Origin: Clostridia bacterium
Lineage (GTDB): Bacteria > Bacillota > Clostridia > Oscillospirales > CAG-272
NCBI GenBank assembly: GCA_017648085.1
Contig: JAGCJI010000118.1
Span: forward strand, 1-38,882
DNA length: 38,882 bases
Reading direction: 5' to 3'
A program made the translations under genes and the position numbers. Of the stretch, positions 1 through 10,300 are shown in pieces. Each line of letters starts with the position of its first letter. Position 1 is the first letter of the stretch. The notes beneath the pieces are model-generated. The model ran no database searches, had not been told where the DNA came from, and saw nothing but the letters and a program-made list of their open reading frames with translations.

Positions 1-77
1 CCGGGATATCCGAAAACGTCGGTTACACCCTGCTCGATAAGCGTACGAACGATTATCTCTGCTCCTGTCAATTTCAT
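1..77 (-). CDS. ilvB: Acetolactate synthase large subunit, 5' end only
   Basis: The reverse strand starts with ATG at 77 and stays open to the window edge. The first 25 residues (MKLTGAEIIVRTL, then a GVTDVFGYPG stretch) match the start of the ThDP-binding N-terminal domain of acetolactate synthase, which condenses pyruvate into acetolactate or acetohydroxybutyrate for Val, Leu and Ile synthesis. A GGAGAG ribosome site lies just upstream and the leuA stop is only 21 nt away, so it should be co-transcribed with leuA. Other ThDP enzymes of this fold share this N-terminus, but the leuA context favours ilvB. Confidence 0.8.
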   Translation of the reverse strand, partial: MKLTGAEIIVRTLIEQGVTDVFGYP

Positions 78-98
78 TTTCTTCTCTCCTAAAACCGT

Positions 99-1763
99 TT
101 ATCTTTTCTCAAGCATCGCGTTGACCGCGCTGACCAGTGCCTTCACCGACGAGGTGGATATATCGCTGTCAATGCCCGCGCCCCAATAGGTCACGCCGTC
201 CGCCACTATGCTTACGTACGCTGCCGCCTGCGCATCGCTCTTGCCCTCTATCGCGTGCTGCGAATACGCCTCAAGCGTATAGTCCACACCGATAGCCGAG
301 CGGATCGCATTGCTTACGCAGTCAAGTCTGCCGTTTCCTACCGAATTTACTCCGATGCTCTTTCCGTCAAAGTCGAGACTTATCGATGCCTCAATATTTC
401 CGTCGTCAAGCTCGTTATATCTCGCGCGGAGCACGTTAACGTGAGTGGTAATATTCACAAAATCGCGAATGAATATGTCGTAGACCTCACGCGGCATAAG
501 CTCTCTGTGCTCGCGGTCGGAAATGCTCTTGACGTGGTAGCCGAACTTCTCGCGAAGCTTTGGAGGAAGGTTGAACTTAAACTGGGTTTCCATTATGTAA
601 CCGATGCCGCCCTTGCCCGACTGGGAATTGATGCGGATAACGTCCGCCTCGTAAACTCTGCCGACGTCGGTAGGGTCTATCGGAAGGTATGGCACGGTCC
701 ACTTCGCATCGTGCTCCTCCCGGTATTTCATTCCTTTGGCAATAGCGTCCTGATGCGAGCCGCTGAACGCCGCGAATACCAGCTGACCGCTGTAGGGCTG
801 TCTTTCATACACGTGCATTCTCGTGACCTTCTCGTAAACCTCGGTTATCCTCGGCAGATCGGTAAAATCAAGACCCGGGTCAATGCCCTGCGAGAACATA
901 TTGAGCGCAAGCGTTACTATATCCACGTTGCCCGTGCGCTCGCCGTTTCCGAAAAGCGTTCCCTCAATTCGGTCGCCACCCGCAAGCAGACCCATCTCGC
1001 TGTCCGCAACCGCGCATCCGCGGTCGTTGTGGGGGTGAAGAGAAATTATGACGTTCTCACGGCAAAGGAGATTTTTGTGCATATACTCAACCTGATTTGC
1101 GTAAACGTGGGGCATCGAGTGGGAAACCGTAACGGGCAAGTTTATAATAACCTTGTCCTCGGGGGTGGGCTCCCATATCTTTATAACCTCGTTGCATATC
1201 TCGGCGGCGAATTCCGGCTCAGTGCCGGTAAAGCTTTCGGGGGAATATTCAAAGGTGATCTTACCCTCGGCCTTCGCCTTATATTCCTTGCAAAGCCTTG
1301 CTCCGAAGGTAGCGATATTGATTATCTCCTCCTTGCTCTTCTTAAAGACCTGCTCACGCTGTGCGACCGAGGTGGAGTTGTAGAGGTGAACGACGGCGTG
1401 CTTTGCACCGCGTATTGCCTCAAACGTCTTGGCGATAATATGCTCGCGCGACTGTGTGAGCACCTGTATCGTCACGTCGTCGGGTATGAGATTTTTTTCA
1501 ATTATCGTGCGGCAAAATTCGTATTCGGTTTCGGACGCCGCGGGGAATCCAACCTCTATCTCCTTAAATCCCACCTCGCAAAGCAGCTTGAAAAATTCAA
1601 GCTTTTCCTCAAGGCTCATAGGAATTATAAGTGCCTGATTTCCGTCGCGCAGATCCACGCTGCACCACGCCGGAGGCTTCTCTATTGAATTTTTCTTTGC
1701 CCAATCCATGCTGATACCGACGGGGGCAAAATATTGCTTTTGATATTTGCCGAAGTTCTTCAT
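99..1763 (-). CDS. leuA: 2-isopropylmalate synthase (long-form LeuA)
   Basis: This enzyme commits carbon to leucine by condensing acetyl-CoA with 2-oxoisovalerate. The product is about 554 residues, typical of the long LeuA class. The N-terminal TIM barrel shows the RDGNQ substrate motif, the HPHND metal-binding motif and GNGERTGN. The C-terminal part (from about residue 430) carries the LeuA regulatory dimer domain, ending with the DSDISTSSVKALVSA stretch, so leucine feedback is expected. An upstream in-frame start at 1790 exists, but the ATG at 1763 is preceded by AAAGGA at a suitable distance and gives the family-like start MKNFGKYQKQYF. It is followed after 21 nt by ilvB. No T-box or leader peptide was recognised in the roughly 65-nt leader. 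Confidence 0.95.
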   Translation of the reverse strand: MKNFGKYQKQYFAPVGISMDWAKKNSIEKPPAWCSVDLRDGNQALIIPMSLEEKLEFFKLLCEVGFKEIEVGFPAASETEYEFCRTIIEKNLIPDDVTIQVLTQSREHIIAKTFEAIRGAKHAVVHLYNSTSVAQREQVFKKSKEEIINIATFGARLCKEYKAKAEGKITFEYSPESFTGTEPEFAAEICNEVIKIWEPTPEDKVIINLPVTVSHSMPHVYANQVEYMHKNLLCRENVIISLHPHNDRGCAVADSEMGLLAGGDRIEGTLFGNGERTGNVDIVTLALNMFSQGIDPGLDFTDLPRITEVYEKVTRMHVYERQPYSGQLVFAAFSGSHQDAIAKGMKYREEHDAKWTVPYLPIDPTDVGRVYEADVIRINSQSGKGGIGYIMETQFKFNLPPKLREKFGYHVKSISDREHRELMPREVYDIFIRDFVNITTHVNVLRARYNELDDGNIEASISLDFDGKSIGVNSVGNGRLDCVSNAIRSAIGVDYTLEAYSQHAIEGKSDAQAAAYVSIVADGVTYWGAGIDSDISTSSVKALVSAVNAMLEKR

Positions 1764-1836
1764 TTTTCGTCCTTTCAAAGCTTCACGCATCGGGCGCGAG
1801 TACGAGTGCGCCCGTGAAAATATAATAATATAGAAT

Positions 1837-1865
1837 ATTTTATATTATAAAGTTCGGTTTGTCAA
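1837..1865 (-). promoter_or_regulatory. Predicted promoter of leuA-ilvB
   Basis: On the minus strand TTGACA (1865-1860), a 17-bp spacer and TAAAAT (1842-1837) form a good sigma-A type promoter, about 65-70 nt upstream of the leuA start. Confidence 0.7.
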
Positions 1866-1916
1866 TAAAAAAGCTACATTAAGATAAAAAATTTATCACT
1901 TTAACGAAGTAAAGAC

Positions 1917-1959
1917 AAAAAAGCACCCGACTTGTGTTGATTATGCACAAGTCGGGTGC
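1917..1959 (-). terminator. Rho-independent terminator of ilvE
   Basis: A perfect 14-bp stem (1923-1936 with 1946-1959, 9-nt loop, core CACCCGACTTGTG) is followed on the minus strand by six T (1922-1917). It lies between ilvE and the leuA promoter and so separates the two units. Confidence 0.9.
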
Positions 1960-2040
1960 GATTATTGGTAGTTAAAATATTCTGTCTTATGACACGGCGA
2001 ATAAAAATCCCATGCGCCGCCATTTTGGATGTCCGAGGAC

Positions 2041-3102
2041 TTACACCTTCATTATCCAACCGAAGCTATCCTCGCGCTTGCCCCACTGAATTCCGGTGAG
2101 TATGTCGTAGAGCTTTTGGGTGACCTCGCCGATCTTTTCGCCGTTGATAACGTATTCAACGTCCTCATACATAAGTCTGCCGATAGGAGAAACGACAGCC
2201 GCCGTTCCGCAGCCCCAAGCCTCCTCAAGAGTGCCGTCCTTAAGCGCGGCGATAAGCTCGTCGACCGAGAAGAGCCTCTCGGTAACCTTATATCCAAGGT
2301 CGCGAAGCACCGCTATACAGCTGTTTCTCGTAATACCGGGGAGGATAGATCCGGTAAGGGCGGGGGTGATTATCTCGCCGTTTATTTTGAACATTACGTT
2401 CATCGCGCCGACCTCCTCTATGTACTTGCGCTCAACGCCGTCAAGCCAAAGCACCTGGGAGTATCCTTTTTTGCTCGCCCGCTCGCCCGCTCTGTTGGAC
2501 GCCGCGTAGTTTCCACCGCATTTAGCATAACCCGTACCGCCGCGAACGGTTCTTACGTCCTCGCTCTCGATCATTATCTTAACGGGGTTTATACCCTCTT
2601 TGTAATAGCTGCCACTGGGAGAAGCTATGATCATAAAGGTCGCGTGTCCGACGGTATGAACGCCAAGCGTTTCGTCGTTGCCGAACATATAGGGGCGAAG
2701 ATAGAGGGACGTTCCAAAGGAATGGGGAACCCAATCTGCCTCGTGGCGAACGTAGGCGAGAAGGATCTCAAGTGCCTCCCCCTCGTCAAGAGTAGGCAGA
2801 CACATACGCTCTGCGGATCTGTTCATCCTCTTTATATTTTCCATAGGTCTGAAAAGTCTGATTTCGCCGTCCTCGGTGCGATACGCCTTAAGCCCCTCAA
2901 AAATTTCCGATCCGTAATGAAGCACGGTTGATGCGGGGTGGAGGGATATGTTTGCGAACGGAACAATCCTAGGGTTATACCATCCGCGTCCCGCCTCGTA
3001 ATCCATAACGAACATATGGTTGGTGAAATAGTGACCGAAGCCAAGCTCGCTCTCCTTCGGCAAGGACATTGCCTTCTCGCTCTCGATTATTTTAATATCC
3101 AT
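2041..3102 (-). CDS. ilvE: Branched-chain amino acid aminotransferase
   Basis: This PLP enzyme performs the last transamination of Leu, Ile and Val synthesis, using glutamate as amino donor. The 353-residue product has the fold-type IV aminotransferase layout of the long BCAT subfamily. The Schiff-base lysine is K194 in GTGYAKCGGNYAAS. The conserved FEGLKAYR region lies near residue 68 and LPGITRNS in the C-terminal half. GGAGG sits just before the ATG. The gene has its own promoter and terminator next to leuA-ilvB, so the three form a branched-chain amino acid locus in two transcripts. Confidence 0.95.
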   Translation of the reverse strand: MDIKIIESEKAMSLPKESELGFGHYFTNHMFVMDYEAGRGWYNPRIVPFANISLHPASTVLHYGSEIFEGLKAYRTEDGEIRLFRPMENIKRMNRSAERMCLPTLDEGEALEILLAYVRHEADWVPHSFGTSLYLRPYMFGNDETLGVHTVGHATFMIIASPSGSYYKEGINPVKIMIESEDVRTVRGGTGYAKCGGNYAASNRAGERASKKGYSQVLWLDGVERKYIEEVGAMNVMFKINGEIITPALTGSILPGITRNSCIAVLRDLGYKVTERLFSVDELIAALKDGTLEEAWGCGTAAVVSPIGRLMYEDVEYVINGEKIGEVTQKLYDILTGIQWGKREDSFGWIMKV

Positions 3103-3157
3103 ATTAATACCTCCGCCGTATTCCTACAGCAAATTCAAAATAAACTTTATACTCTGT

Positions 3158-3186
3158 ATCATAGCACACAGCATGCGCGAAGTCAA
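3158..3186 (-). promoter_or_regulatory. Predicted promoter of ilvE
   Basis: On the minus strand TTGACT (3186-3181), a 17-bp spacer and TATGAT (3163-3158) lie about 50 nt upstream of the ilvE start. Confidence 0.7.
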
Positions 3187-3450
3187 GAGTCCGGTCGGTA
3201 TTTTTTGGCGTGCATTTCGTTTTTTCTTACGCACCGCCATTTCGAAGCAATCTCACCAAAACGTAATCTTTAGTTTACATTTGCTTTTTCAAAAAGCTAC
3301 CTCGAAGTGCTCAACCCCGTATCCGTGTAAAATTATTCAAGCTTTTCAAACCGCAGAAAATCACTTATTTGATTTTTCATGTTTTTTACTAAAGTTTCAA
3401 TGATCACGCCTCTTTAATAAATTTTGCGCGTTTTTGGGGCGCGTCGGTCA
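3187..3450. other. Intergenic region without recognised gene
   Basis: About 260 bp between the ilvE promoter and the terminator of the large secreted-protein unit. No ORF with a ribosome site was found on either strand. It contains a 16-nt string (3269-3284, TTTAGTTTACATTTGC) that recurs with one mismatch at 18971-18986 upstream of another gene. Confidence 0.5.
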
Positions 3451-3491
3451 AAAAAGAGAAAAACTGCCGCAGCATAAAGCTGCGGCAGTTT
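3451..3491 (-). terminator. Terminator of the large secreted-protein operon
   Basis: A 13-bp stem (3461-3473 with 3479-3491, AAACTGCCGCAGC and its complement) with a 5-nt loop is followed on the minus strand by a T-rich run. It lies 27 bp past the stop of the heparinase-like gene. Confidence 0.85.
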
Positions 3492-3517
3492 GTTTTAGTT
3501 TGTTTGATCTTAACCGA

Positions 3518-6500
3518 TTAATCAACGTATCCGCCGGAAAGAATGGTAACGAAATCGTTGATGCTTTCAATCTCCTCGTTTATCCAGTCAGCATAGTAGG
3601 TATACTCGCTGGCAAGGGTAAGGAACTCCTTGTAGTAACATTCTTCGTGCCTATCATCAAGGGTATCAACCTCGTACTGAATTGCCGCATACTCTACCGT
3701 GGCAATAGCATCTAAGAGCTCTACAAGCATTGTCGAAAATACCTCTTCCTTCAAAAGAAGATTGCCTGTTATTGCAGTATAGTCGATAATGTTATACTTG
3801 TCGGGAGTGGGTCGCTTTGCAGGTCCGTCCTCCTCCTCGCTGGGAACGAAGGTTGCGGGAACCCAATCCGAGATCTTTGCCCACTCGTAGGTTACGGGAT
3901 TGCCAAGCTCTGTTTTATCCAGCATCTCGAATACGACCGCTACGTTAAACGTACCGATAGGCTCATCAAGCTTGATAACGAGACGCTTAATGCGATTTCT
4001 CGAAGCCTCCTCAACAGTACCACCCGTTGCGGGCGAGGTGTGACCGAGCAGATTGTTGCTTGCGCTGCTGTCGAGAACACTGAATCTGAAGTACTTCATC
4101 TTGGTTACCATAGTTGCTCTCAAGGTGTACTCAACGCCGTTTGCATCCTTACCTATGATGTAAGCAATCTGGGGATTATTTACGTCAACACGAACCTCTT
4201 GGGTAGTCTGGAGCGACCAGCATACGCTTGAAGATCCTATAAACGAGATCTCGTCCTGAAGAACGACCGTCTTTTCATCGTTCGTTACAAGCACACCTCG
4301 GTAAGCGTGGCTTACGTATCCGCCGTAGGAGGTGGTGTTGTCGAGCATTGCAAACGCGCCGTGCTCGTTTTCCATAGTCTTAACGATAACGCCGTTGCCT
4401 TCCGCTAGCTGACCGAAGGGCATTTTGGGGTGAGAAAGAACGTAGAGCACGTTCTGTCCCTCGGCGTTTACTCTGTAATACTTATATCTTTGTGCCACGT
4501 CGTTGTAACCGTAGACACCGGGGTTTTCGCCGCCCGCGTCTATAAACCAGGCAATGCCCTTGTTGTGGTAAATGAAGTTACCGGAGTCAATCTGTGCCAT
4601 ATCGCCGGAGTTAGAGCCACCCATCATACCGGTGTAAAGCGCGCCGGCGGTCCAGTCCGACTTATATATGAACGCCTCAAGGCCTTCCATATAGTAGTTG
4701 TTAGAAACGTTGGGATTCTTGATCTCCGTATCAAACGGATAGGATATAAGGTCAAATATAGTTACTCTCTTGCCCGCGTTAATCTGATGGGCACGAATGT
4801 TGATAAGCTCCGCATCGCCGTAGTATGCACCGACGAAATTGAACATATCGGTGTTGAGATAGCCGGTTTCGGTAGTATCGTTGTAATTCCAGTACTTTCC
4901 GTCGGGAGACTCAATGTAAACCGCGTAGTAACAGGTCTTGTCGATTCCGACGCTCTTCATAAATCCAAGGTCTGAGCCGGTGGAGGAGATGAGCGCCATT
5001 ACCATGTGGAAGAAGGCGGAAGTGCCTCTCTCCCACTGAACGGGAGTCTGATCGTAAGCACCCGCAGGAGCGTATACGTCAAGGCCTTTGTTGATCATAC
5101 CCTGTACGTTGTTGCCGATAAGATATATAGCCTCAGAGCGCACCTTCTCGTTCTCGGTATCGAGTATTGCAAGAGAGCCAAGTATCATACCGCTGGTGCA
5201 AACCGCGATCTTTTCGTTTGTGTAATCAAGATAGTAGCTGTAATCACCGTGAGATGCGGGATGCTCGCACTCCTGTCCGGAGGAGGAGATATATCCGTCG
5301 CGAACACCAAACTCGTAGATAGCATCTCTTACGACGTTGGGATCCTTTCCAAGCTCTACGTACGCGTTGTAAAGCCAGTCGTAGGAAAGAGCGTAGGAAG
5401 CGGTTGCCTCCGCGCAGTTTTCAAAGTATGCAGGTCCCCAGTGTGCCCACTCGGAAAGTGCCACAGACCAGTCGTATGCAAGTCTTGCATAGTTGAGGTC
5501 GCCGGTAACCTGGTATGCAAACGCAAGAATGGGAAGCATCTCGGTGTATTCAACGATGATGTCGAGTCTGCCGTGCACGAGATCGTATCCGTCGTTTGAA
5601 TCCGGAACGTCATCCTTGCCGTCGTAATAAAGGTTTACGGGAGTCTTGCCTTCCTTGATACCGAGATATCTATTGCCCTCGGTATTGGCGTTGGCATTGT
5701 AATAAGCTCTCGCCTCGTCCACTATTCTCTGAATGTAGGCTTTAAGCACCTGATCGTATCCCGCCTGACCGGCGTTAAGAGAGAAGGCGACCTTAAGATT
5801 GTTGAATACGCTTGCATCTGCAAGGAGATAGGGGTGAGCGAAATTATCGGTATTCTTCTTTGCCGCCTCGTAAACCGCATTACCGGTAGCAACGTAGGAA
5901 TCCTCAAGCTTTTCGAGATCAGCTGTATCAAATACGAATCTCTTCATTATGTCTACCATAGTGCCGAGATCTGATTCTCTTGTAAGTATAGGAGCGTTAT
6001 CGTCGGGGTTCTCCGGTGTGTTATCCTCGTAAATGAAGATAAATCCAACCTCATCGTAAAGCGAAAGCAGGCCGGGGAATATAGTCGCCACGTCTTCAAG
6101 TGCTATCGCGATATACGGCTTGCCACTTGCACCGCTGATAACCTTCGGTGCCGATTTAAGCTCGGTTCTTACTCCGTTAACCAGCGCGAAAACGTTGCCA
6201 ACCTGTATGCTCGTGGTGCTTGTTCCGGTCGTTATATCGAAGCTCTTGCCATCCTGGTGAGGCTCAAAGCGAAGTCCGATATAATCAAGGATAAGCTCAA
6301 GGGGAATCATTACGTTTCCTGCCTCGTCAAGAGCGGGCGTACCGTAATTTCCCGTATATTCGGTAGATGCCGAATTGTTTGATAACGGGTACTTTTTGTT
6401 TCTGATAAGAGCGGAGTCAACGCCAAGCTTCATCGCGAGCGCGTTTGCTATTATCTGCGAGCGGGTCAGCTCGGTTGCGTTCTTCTTGATATCAACGGTC

Positions 6501-7366
6501 TTGGGCGCGTAGGTGTCTATTCTTTCGCCCCTGTTGTTCATATTGAGGTTCTGGAAGGTGTCCGTTCCGTAATAGAACTTAAGGTTGTCAAGACACCAGC
6601 TCATTCCGTCAGTCTTATCAGCGTCGCCGCCGGGACGGTCCTGGAGCTTCGGAATGTGGAAGTTGAAGTAGCTGAGTCCGCCGTCGCCATCCTTGCTGTA
6701 GAGGAACTCAACGTCCTGGTGATACTGGTATCCGTCACCCGTTCCCCACCAGATCTGTGCCTTCATCTTCTGGACCTCGGTGCAATCGAAAATTACGCCG
6801 ATATTGATCCATTCGTTCTCAAGCTTTCCTATATTAATATTGGGGTCGTTGTATGGGTTGTCGTCGTGATCCTCGTAGTTTTCCTTGTAGAAGAGGATAA
6901 GGTCGCCCTTTCCGTCAACGTAAGCAACGGTAAACTGCGTACCCTTAGCCGCACTCGTAGCAGATGCTATCGTACCGAGCGTTGCTACGTCGTCCGCCTT
7001 AATGGAAAACTCTGCTATGAAGGTTTCCGCATTGGTTGCAGGAAAGATCGTGTACTCCGAAAGGTCAAATCTCGCCGTGGTGAGATTGTTACTCGTCGCC
7101 ATAAAGCGAGTGAAGTAGTTGTAGTTGTAAAGAGCATCCTCCTCGTATTCGATGGTGATGCTGTTGCCGTTGGGCGTAACGGTACTCATACCGTTGGAAA
7201 ATTCCCATCCGTCATCAAAGGTTCTGTTAACGAAAACCTGATACTTGCCGTCATCCACTCCGGGATCGGGGGTGGTGCTCTCCGCGAAGGAGAACACCGC
7301 CATTGCCGACACAAGGAAGGAAAGTATCAAAAGAGATGAAAGTATTTTACGAATAGTATTTTTCAT
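3518..7366 (-). CDS. Secreted heparinase II/III-fold protein with LamG-like and CAO-N-like domains
   Basis: The 1282-residue protein starts at ATG 7366 (an in-frame TTG lies at 7372), with GGGAGGA upstream overlapping the end of the preceding gene. Residues 1-30 form a signal peptide ending near VFSFA. Residues about 45-275 resemble a concanavalin/LamG-like jelly roll. Residues about 345-450 resemble the copper amine oxidase N-terminal domain found on clostridial surface proteins. Residues about 500-860 look like the alpha/alpha toroid of heparinase II/III and alginate lyases (SYALSYDWLYNAY, CTSGMILGSLAIL), and about 900-1160 like the C-terminal beta domain. Known active members carry a His in an HxHxDxG-type motif and GHN after RxxAE; here these read DMAQIDSGNF and AEGQNVLYV, and YxYGT reads WERGT. 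Activity is therefore doubtful; glycan binding or altered chemistry is possible. The last gene of its operon. Confidence 0.75.
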   Translation of the reverse strand: MKNTIRKILSSLLILSFLVSAMAVFSFAESTTPDPGVDDGKYQVFVNRTFDDGWEFSNGMSTVTPNGNSITIEYEEDALYNYNYFTRFMATSNNLTTARFDLSEYTIFPATNAETFIAEFSIKADDVATLGTIASATSAAKGTQFTVAYVDGKGDLILFYKENYEDHDDNPYNDPNINIGKLENEWINIGVIFDCTEVQKMKAQIWWGTGDGYQYHQDVEFLYSKDGDGGLSYFNFHIPKLQDRPGGDADKTDGMSWCLDNLKFYYGTDTFQNLNMNNRGERIDTYAPKTVDIKKNATELTRSQIIANALAMKLGVDSALIRNKKYPLSNNSASTEYTGNYGTPALDEAGNVMIPLELILDYIGLRFEPHQDGKSFDITTGTSTTSIQVGNVFALVNGVRTELKSAPKVISGASGKPYIAIALEDVATIFPGLLSLYDEVGFIFIYEDNTPENPDDNAPILTRESDLGTMVDIMKRFVFDTADLEKLEDSYVATGNAVYEAAKKNTDNFAHPYLLADASVFNNLKVAFSLNAGQAGYDQVLKAYIQRIVDEARAYYNANANTEGNRYLGIKEGKTPVNLYYDGKDDVPDSNDGYDLVHGRLDIIVEYTEMLPILAFAYQVTGDLNYARLAYDWSVALSEWAHWGPAYFENCAEATASYALSYDWLYNAYVELGKDPNVVRDAIYEFGVRDGYISSSGQECEHPASHGDYSYYLDYTNEKIAVCTSGMILGSLAILDTENEKVRSEAIYLIGNNVQGMINKGLDVYAPAGAYDQTPVQWERGTSAFFHMVMALISSTGSDLGFMKSVGIDKTCYYAVYIESPDGKYWNYNDTTETGYLNTDMFNFVGAYYGDAELINIRAHQINAGKRVTIFDLISYPFDTEIKNPNVSNNYYMEGLEAFIYKSDWTAGALYTGMMGGSNSGDMAQIDSGNFIYHNKGIAWFIDAGGENPGVYGYNDVAQRYKYYRVNAEGQNVLYVLSHPKMPFGQLAEGNGVIVKTMENEHGAFAMLDNTTSYGGYVSHAYRGVLVTNDEKTVVLQDEISFIGSSSVCWSLQTTQEVRVDVNNPQIAYIIGKDANGVEYTLRATMVTKMKYFRFSVLDSSASNNLLGHTSPATGGTVEEASRNRIKRLVIKLDEPIGTFNVAVVFEMLDKTELGNPVTYEWAKISDWVPATFVPSEEEDGPAKRPTPDKYNIIDYTAITGNLLLKEEVFSTMLVELLDAIATVEYAAIQYEVDTLDDRHEECYYKEFLTLASEYTYYADWINEEIESINDFVTILSGGYVD

Positions 7367-7383
7367 TGTCAATAATTCCTCCC

Positions 7384-10300
7384 TTATTTACTGAATATTG
7401 CCTTAAGTATAGCGAGCACGGTGGCGGATATGCTACCGGTGCGAACCGAGCAAGCGATCTCGGTCGCGTCGTTAATATCGCTATTGACCGCATCTGCCTT
7501 TGCGTTATACGCTGTAAGCTTAGCGTTGTAGATAGCAAGTGCCTCGCTTACTCCCTCAACACCCTCGTCTGCCATATCAACGTATTTACCGCAGGTTACG
7601 AGTACTCTGTATATCTGGTTAGTTCTGTTCGACATTGAGAACTCCTCGACGGTGTCTATGAACATACGGCTGTTAAGCTCGATTTCCTCAAGCTGCTTCT
7701 GATACTCAAGGAACTTCGCGATCGCAGCCTGCGTTTCGGGAGCGTCAACGTTCATATTGTAGTAGTATTTGTCGTGCGCTTCGTCGTAAAGGGGCTTAAG
7801 CTCGCTGTAGGTCACGTAAGAGCCCATCTTCTCAACCGTTGCGATAAACGCCGCGGTATTTGCCTGGACGACCTCAACGTAATCGTTTCTGTAGACCTCA
7901 AGCTCGCGCTCGTAAGCTGCAATGGCATCGCTGTAAACTCTGCCGAGCTCGCTGTTCATGTCAACTCTGTTTTCTTCTATGTAATTCTTTACGAACATCC
8001 AAAGACCGTACTTTTCAATATAAGAGGAAGCCGCTGCATAAGCGTTAAGCTTTTCCTCTATCACCGCGTACTGACCGTCTCTGTAGGTTTCATAGAAGAT
8101 CTCGTCAAGAGCCTTGAATATTGCTATCGCTCTGTCAACACCCTCACAGTTTTCGTCGTAAGCTTCGGTTTCAACGAGCTCGCGAATTACGTCAACGTAA
8201 GGGTTAGTACGCTCAAAGTTCAGAATAGCTTCAGCCTTTAGTGCTGCAACGTACTCCTCAAACGGAAGAGTGCTGTCAACGTTTGCGATCTTTTCAATAA
8301 ATGCAATACAGTCTATAATTCTCTCTGCGCTTTCGTATCTTTCCTGACTGATTATACGCGCCTCCGCATAAGCGAGATACTCGTTAATTCCGGTGAAATT
8401 CACTTCCTTAAGGAAATTCTGTACGGTAGCGTCAGCGTGTGCTGTCTCGTAATTTCCTGCCTCATCAAACGCGCAGGCTGCGTAATATTCCATCGAAGTC
8501 TGCATATGGCGCTTCATGGACGCCGCGGTGGTTGCTCTGTCAAGCTTTTTGAGCGATTTTACAAGGCTTATAACGGCCTCGACCCGCTCAACCGCTATTC
8601 TGAAGCGCGAAAGCTCACGGCGGATCTCAAGGAATTCCTCGTTGGACTGGTCCATATGCCTTGAATTCTGCATGAAGTAGTCGTAGAACTCGTCAAGATC
8701 GCCTCTTGCCTTGCTGATAGTAGAGGTGTTGAGCGTTATATCCCAAAGTGCATCAACTCTCTCGTGGAAATACTGCATAAACTCAACTCGTGCGCTGGGA
8801 AGAATGATTCCGTCGTAATCAATGCCGAGGAATTCCTCCTTCTGCTCCTGCGGAACGCTGTTTGAAATAGAGCCGTAAAGCGTACTTGCCTCATTGTAAG
8901 CGCGCAGACGTCCGATAGCAGTCTCGGAGGTATCCGAGATCTTTTCGAGATAGTATTCGAACTTCTCAAGATCGTTCATCTTCTCGAACTTATCAACTAT
9001 TCTGATGTGAGTTCCGTTGTATACGCGGAGATTGTCGTAAGCGGTGTAAACACCGGGCTGGTTGTTACACCATCTTGCAGAGTTAACGTAGAGTGAAACC
9101 TCAAGCTCGGGGTTAAGCTGAAGGGGCTTGATGAGAGACTCCGAAACGAGCTCGTAATCAACGTAAATTTTCTTCGTATTGTTAGTGCAATCCCAAATAA
9201 CAGTAAGGTGCATCCATTCTCCGGGAATAGCCTCTACTCCCTCAACGAGAATTCCGTCGCCCTCGGCAATGTCGGTAGCCCCCTCCTTCTTTTCAGGATA
9301 AACGTATAAGAGGTTGTCGGTAAATCTGAAGGTTCTGTTATCGGAGTAACCCGTATTACCGGTGATCGCATCGGTAAACTGGGGCGTAAGGTTCTTGAAG
9401 GTAAGAACGTCGGGTGACATAATGTCGATTTCAAATACGATGCTTCCCTTGTTATCACCCATAGCAAGTTCAATATACGGGTTCTTTGTCGAACCGGTGT
9501 AGTATTCTCTGTAGTAGTTGCCGGTAATGGGATCTTTAACTATATAGTCAAGTGTTTCTGGGTTCGTCGAGCTTATCTGTCTGTGAGCATATTCTGTCGA
9601 ACCAAGACCGGTAAAGTCGTAGTTCATGCTGTAAAGACCGTTCTTTGCGTTAGTCTGTCTAACGTAACCGAGAGAGTACTCCTCGAAGGGAACGAGAGAA
9701 TCGAGGTAAGCAATTCTTTCCTGCGTCAGTGCTTCAAGAGTTCTTACCATACGGTTAACGTTCTCGCGAATGCTTGTAAGAAGAGATTCACTGCTAATGG
9801 ATTTTGCATTGAGATAATCAGCAACCGCGAAGAATTTCGCAATCGCGTCTGCCGTGGTGTCAGCGCCGTAGAATTCGTTGATGATAACACAAAGCTCTTC
9901 AAACAAACCCTCGGTTTTCGCTATATTTTCTTTCGGGGTAGTAACTGTTTCTTCGCCGTCCTGAAGGAACTTCTCGCTGAAGGTTTCAACCATTTCACCG
10001 GGCACGTGATGCTCGGTTATGAAGGCTTTAAGCTCTGCTACCGCACTCATTCTGTCTTCGCCTTCAAGGGCGTCTATTTCAGAAACGAGCTCGTTAAACA
10101 TTGCCTTGAAAAGATAAGACGTAATCTCAGCATAGCTGAACGTTTCGCTGATTTCGCTTTTCTTCATAAACGCGTTAACCTTATCCACGATTACGTTCTT
10201 CGTAATAAGGGGCTTGTCGCCGGATACGTTATCAAATGAGATACCGTACGCCTCAACCTTCACGTGATCTGCGGCGGCTTTCAGCGCGCTCATATTGTTC

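Noticed and set aside
255..1688. A 477-codon open frame on the plus strand inside leuA
   Set aside because: It is the exact antisense of a well-conserved leuA gene, has no ribosome site and no recognisable protein motif.
1764..1922. T-box or leader-peptide control of leuA
   Set aside because: No AGGGTGGNACCGCG-type T-box string, no run of Leu codons, and the leader is only about 65 nt.
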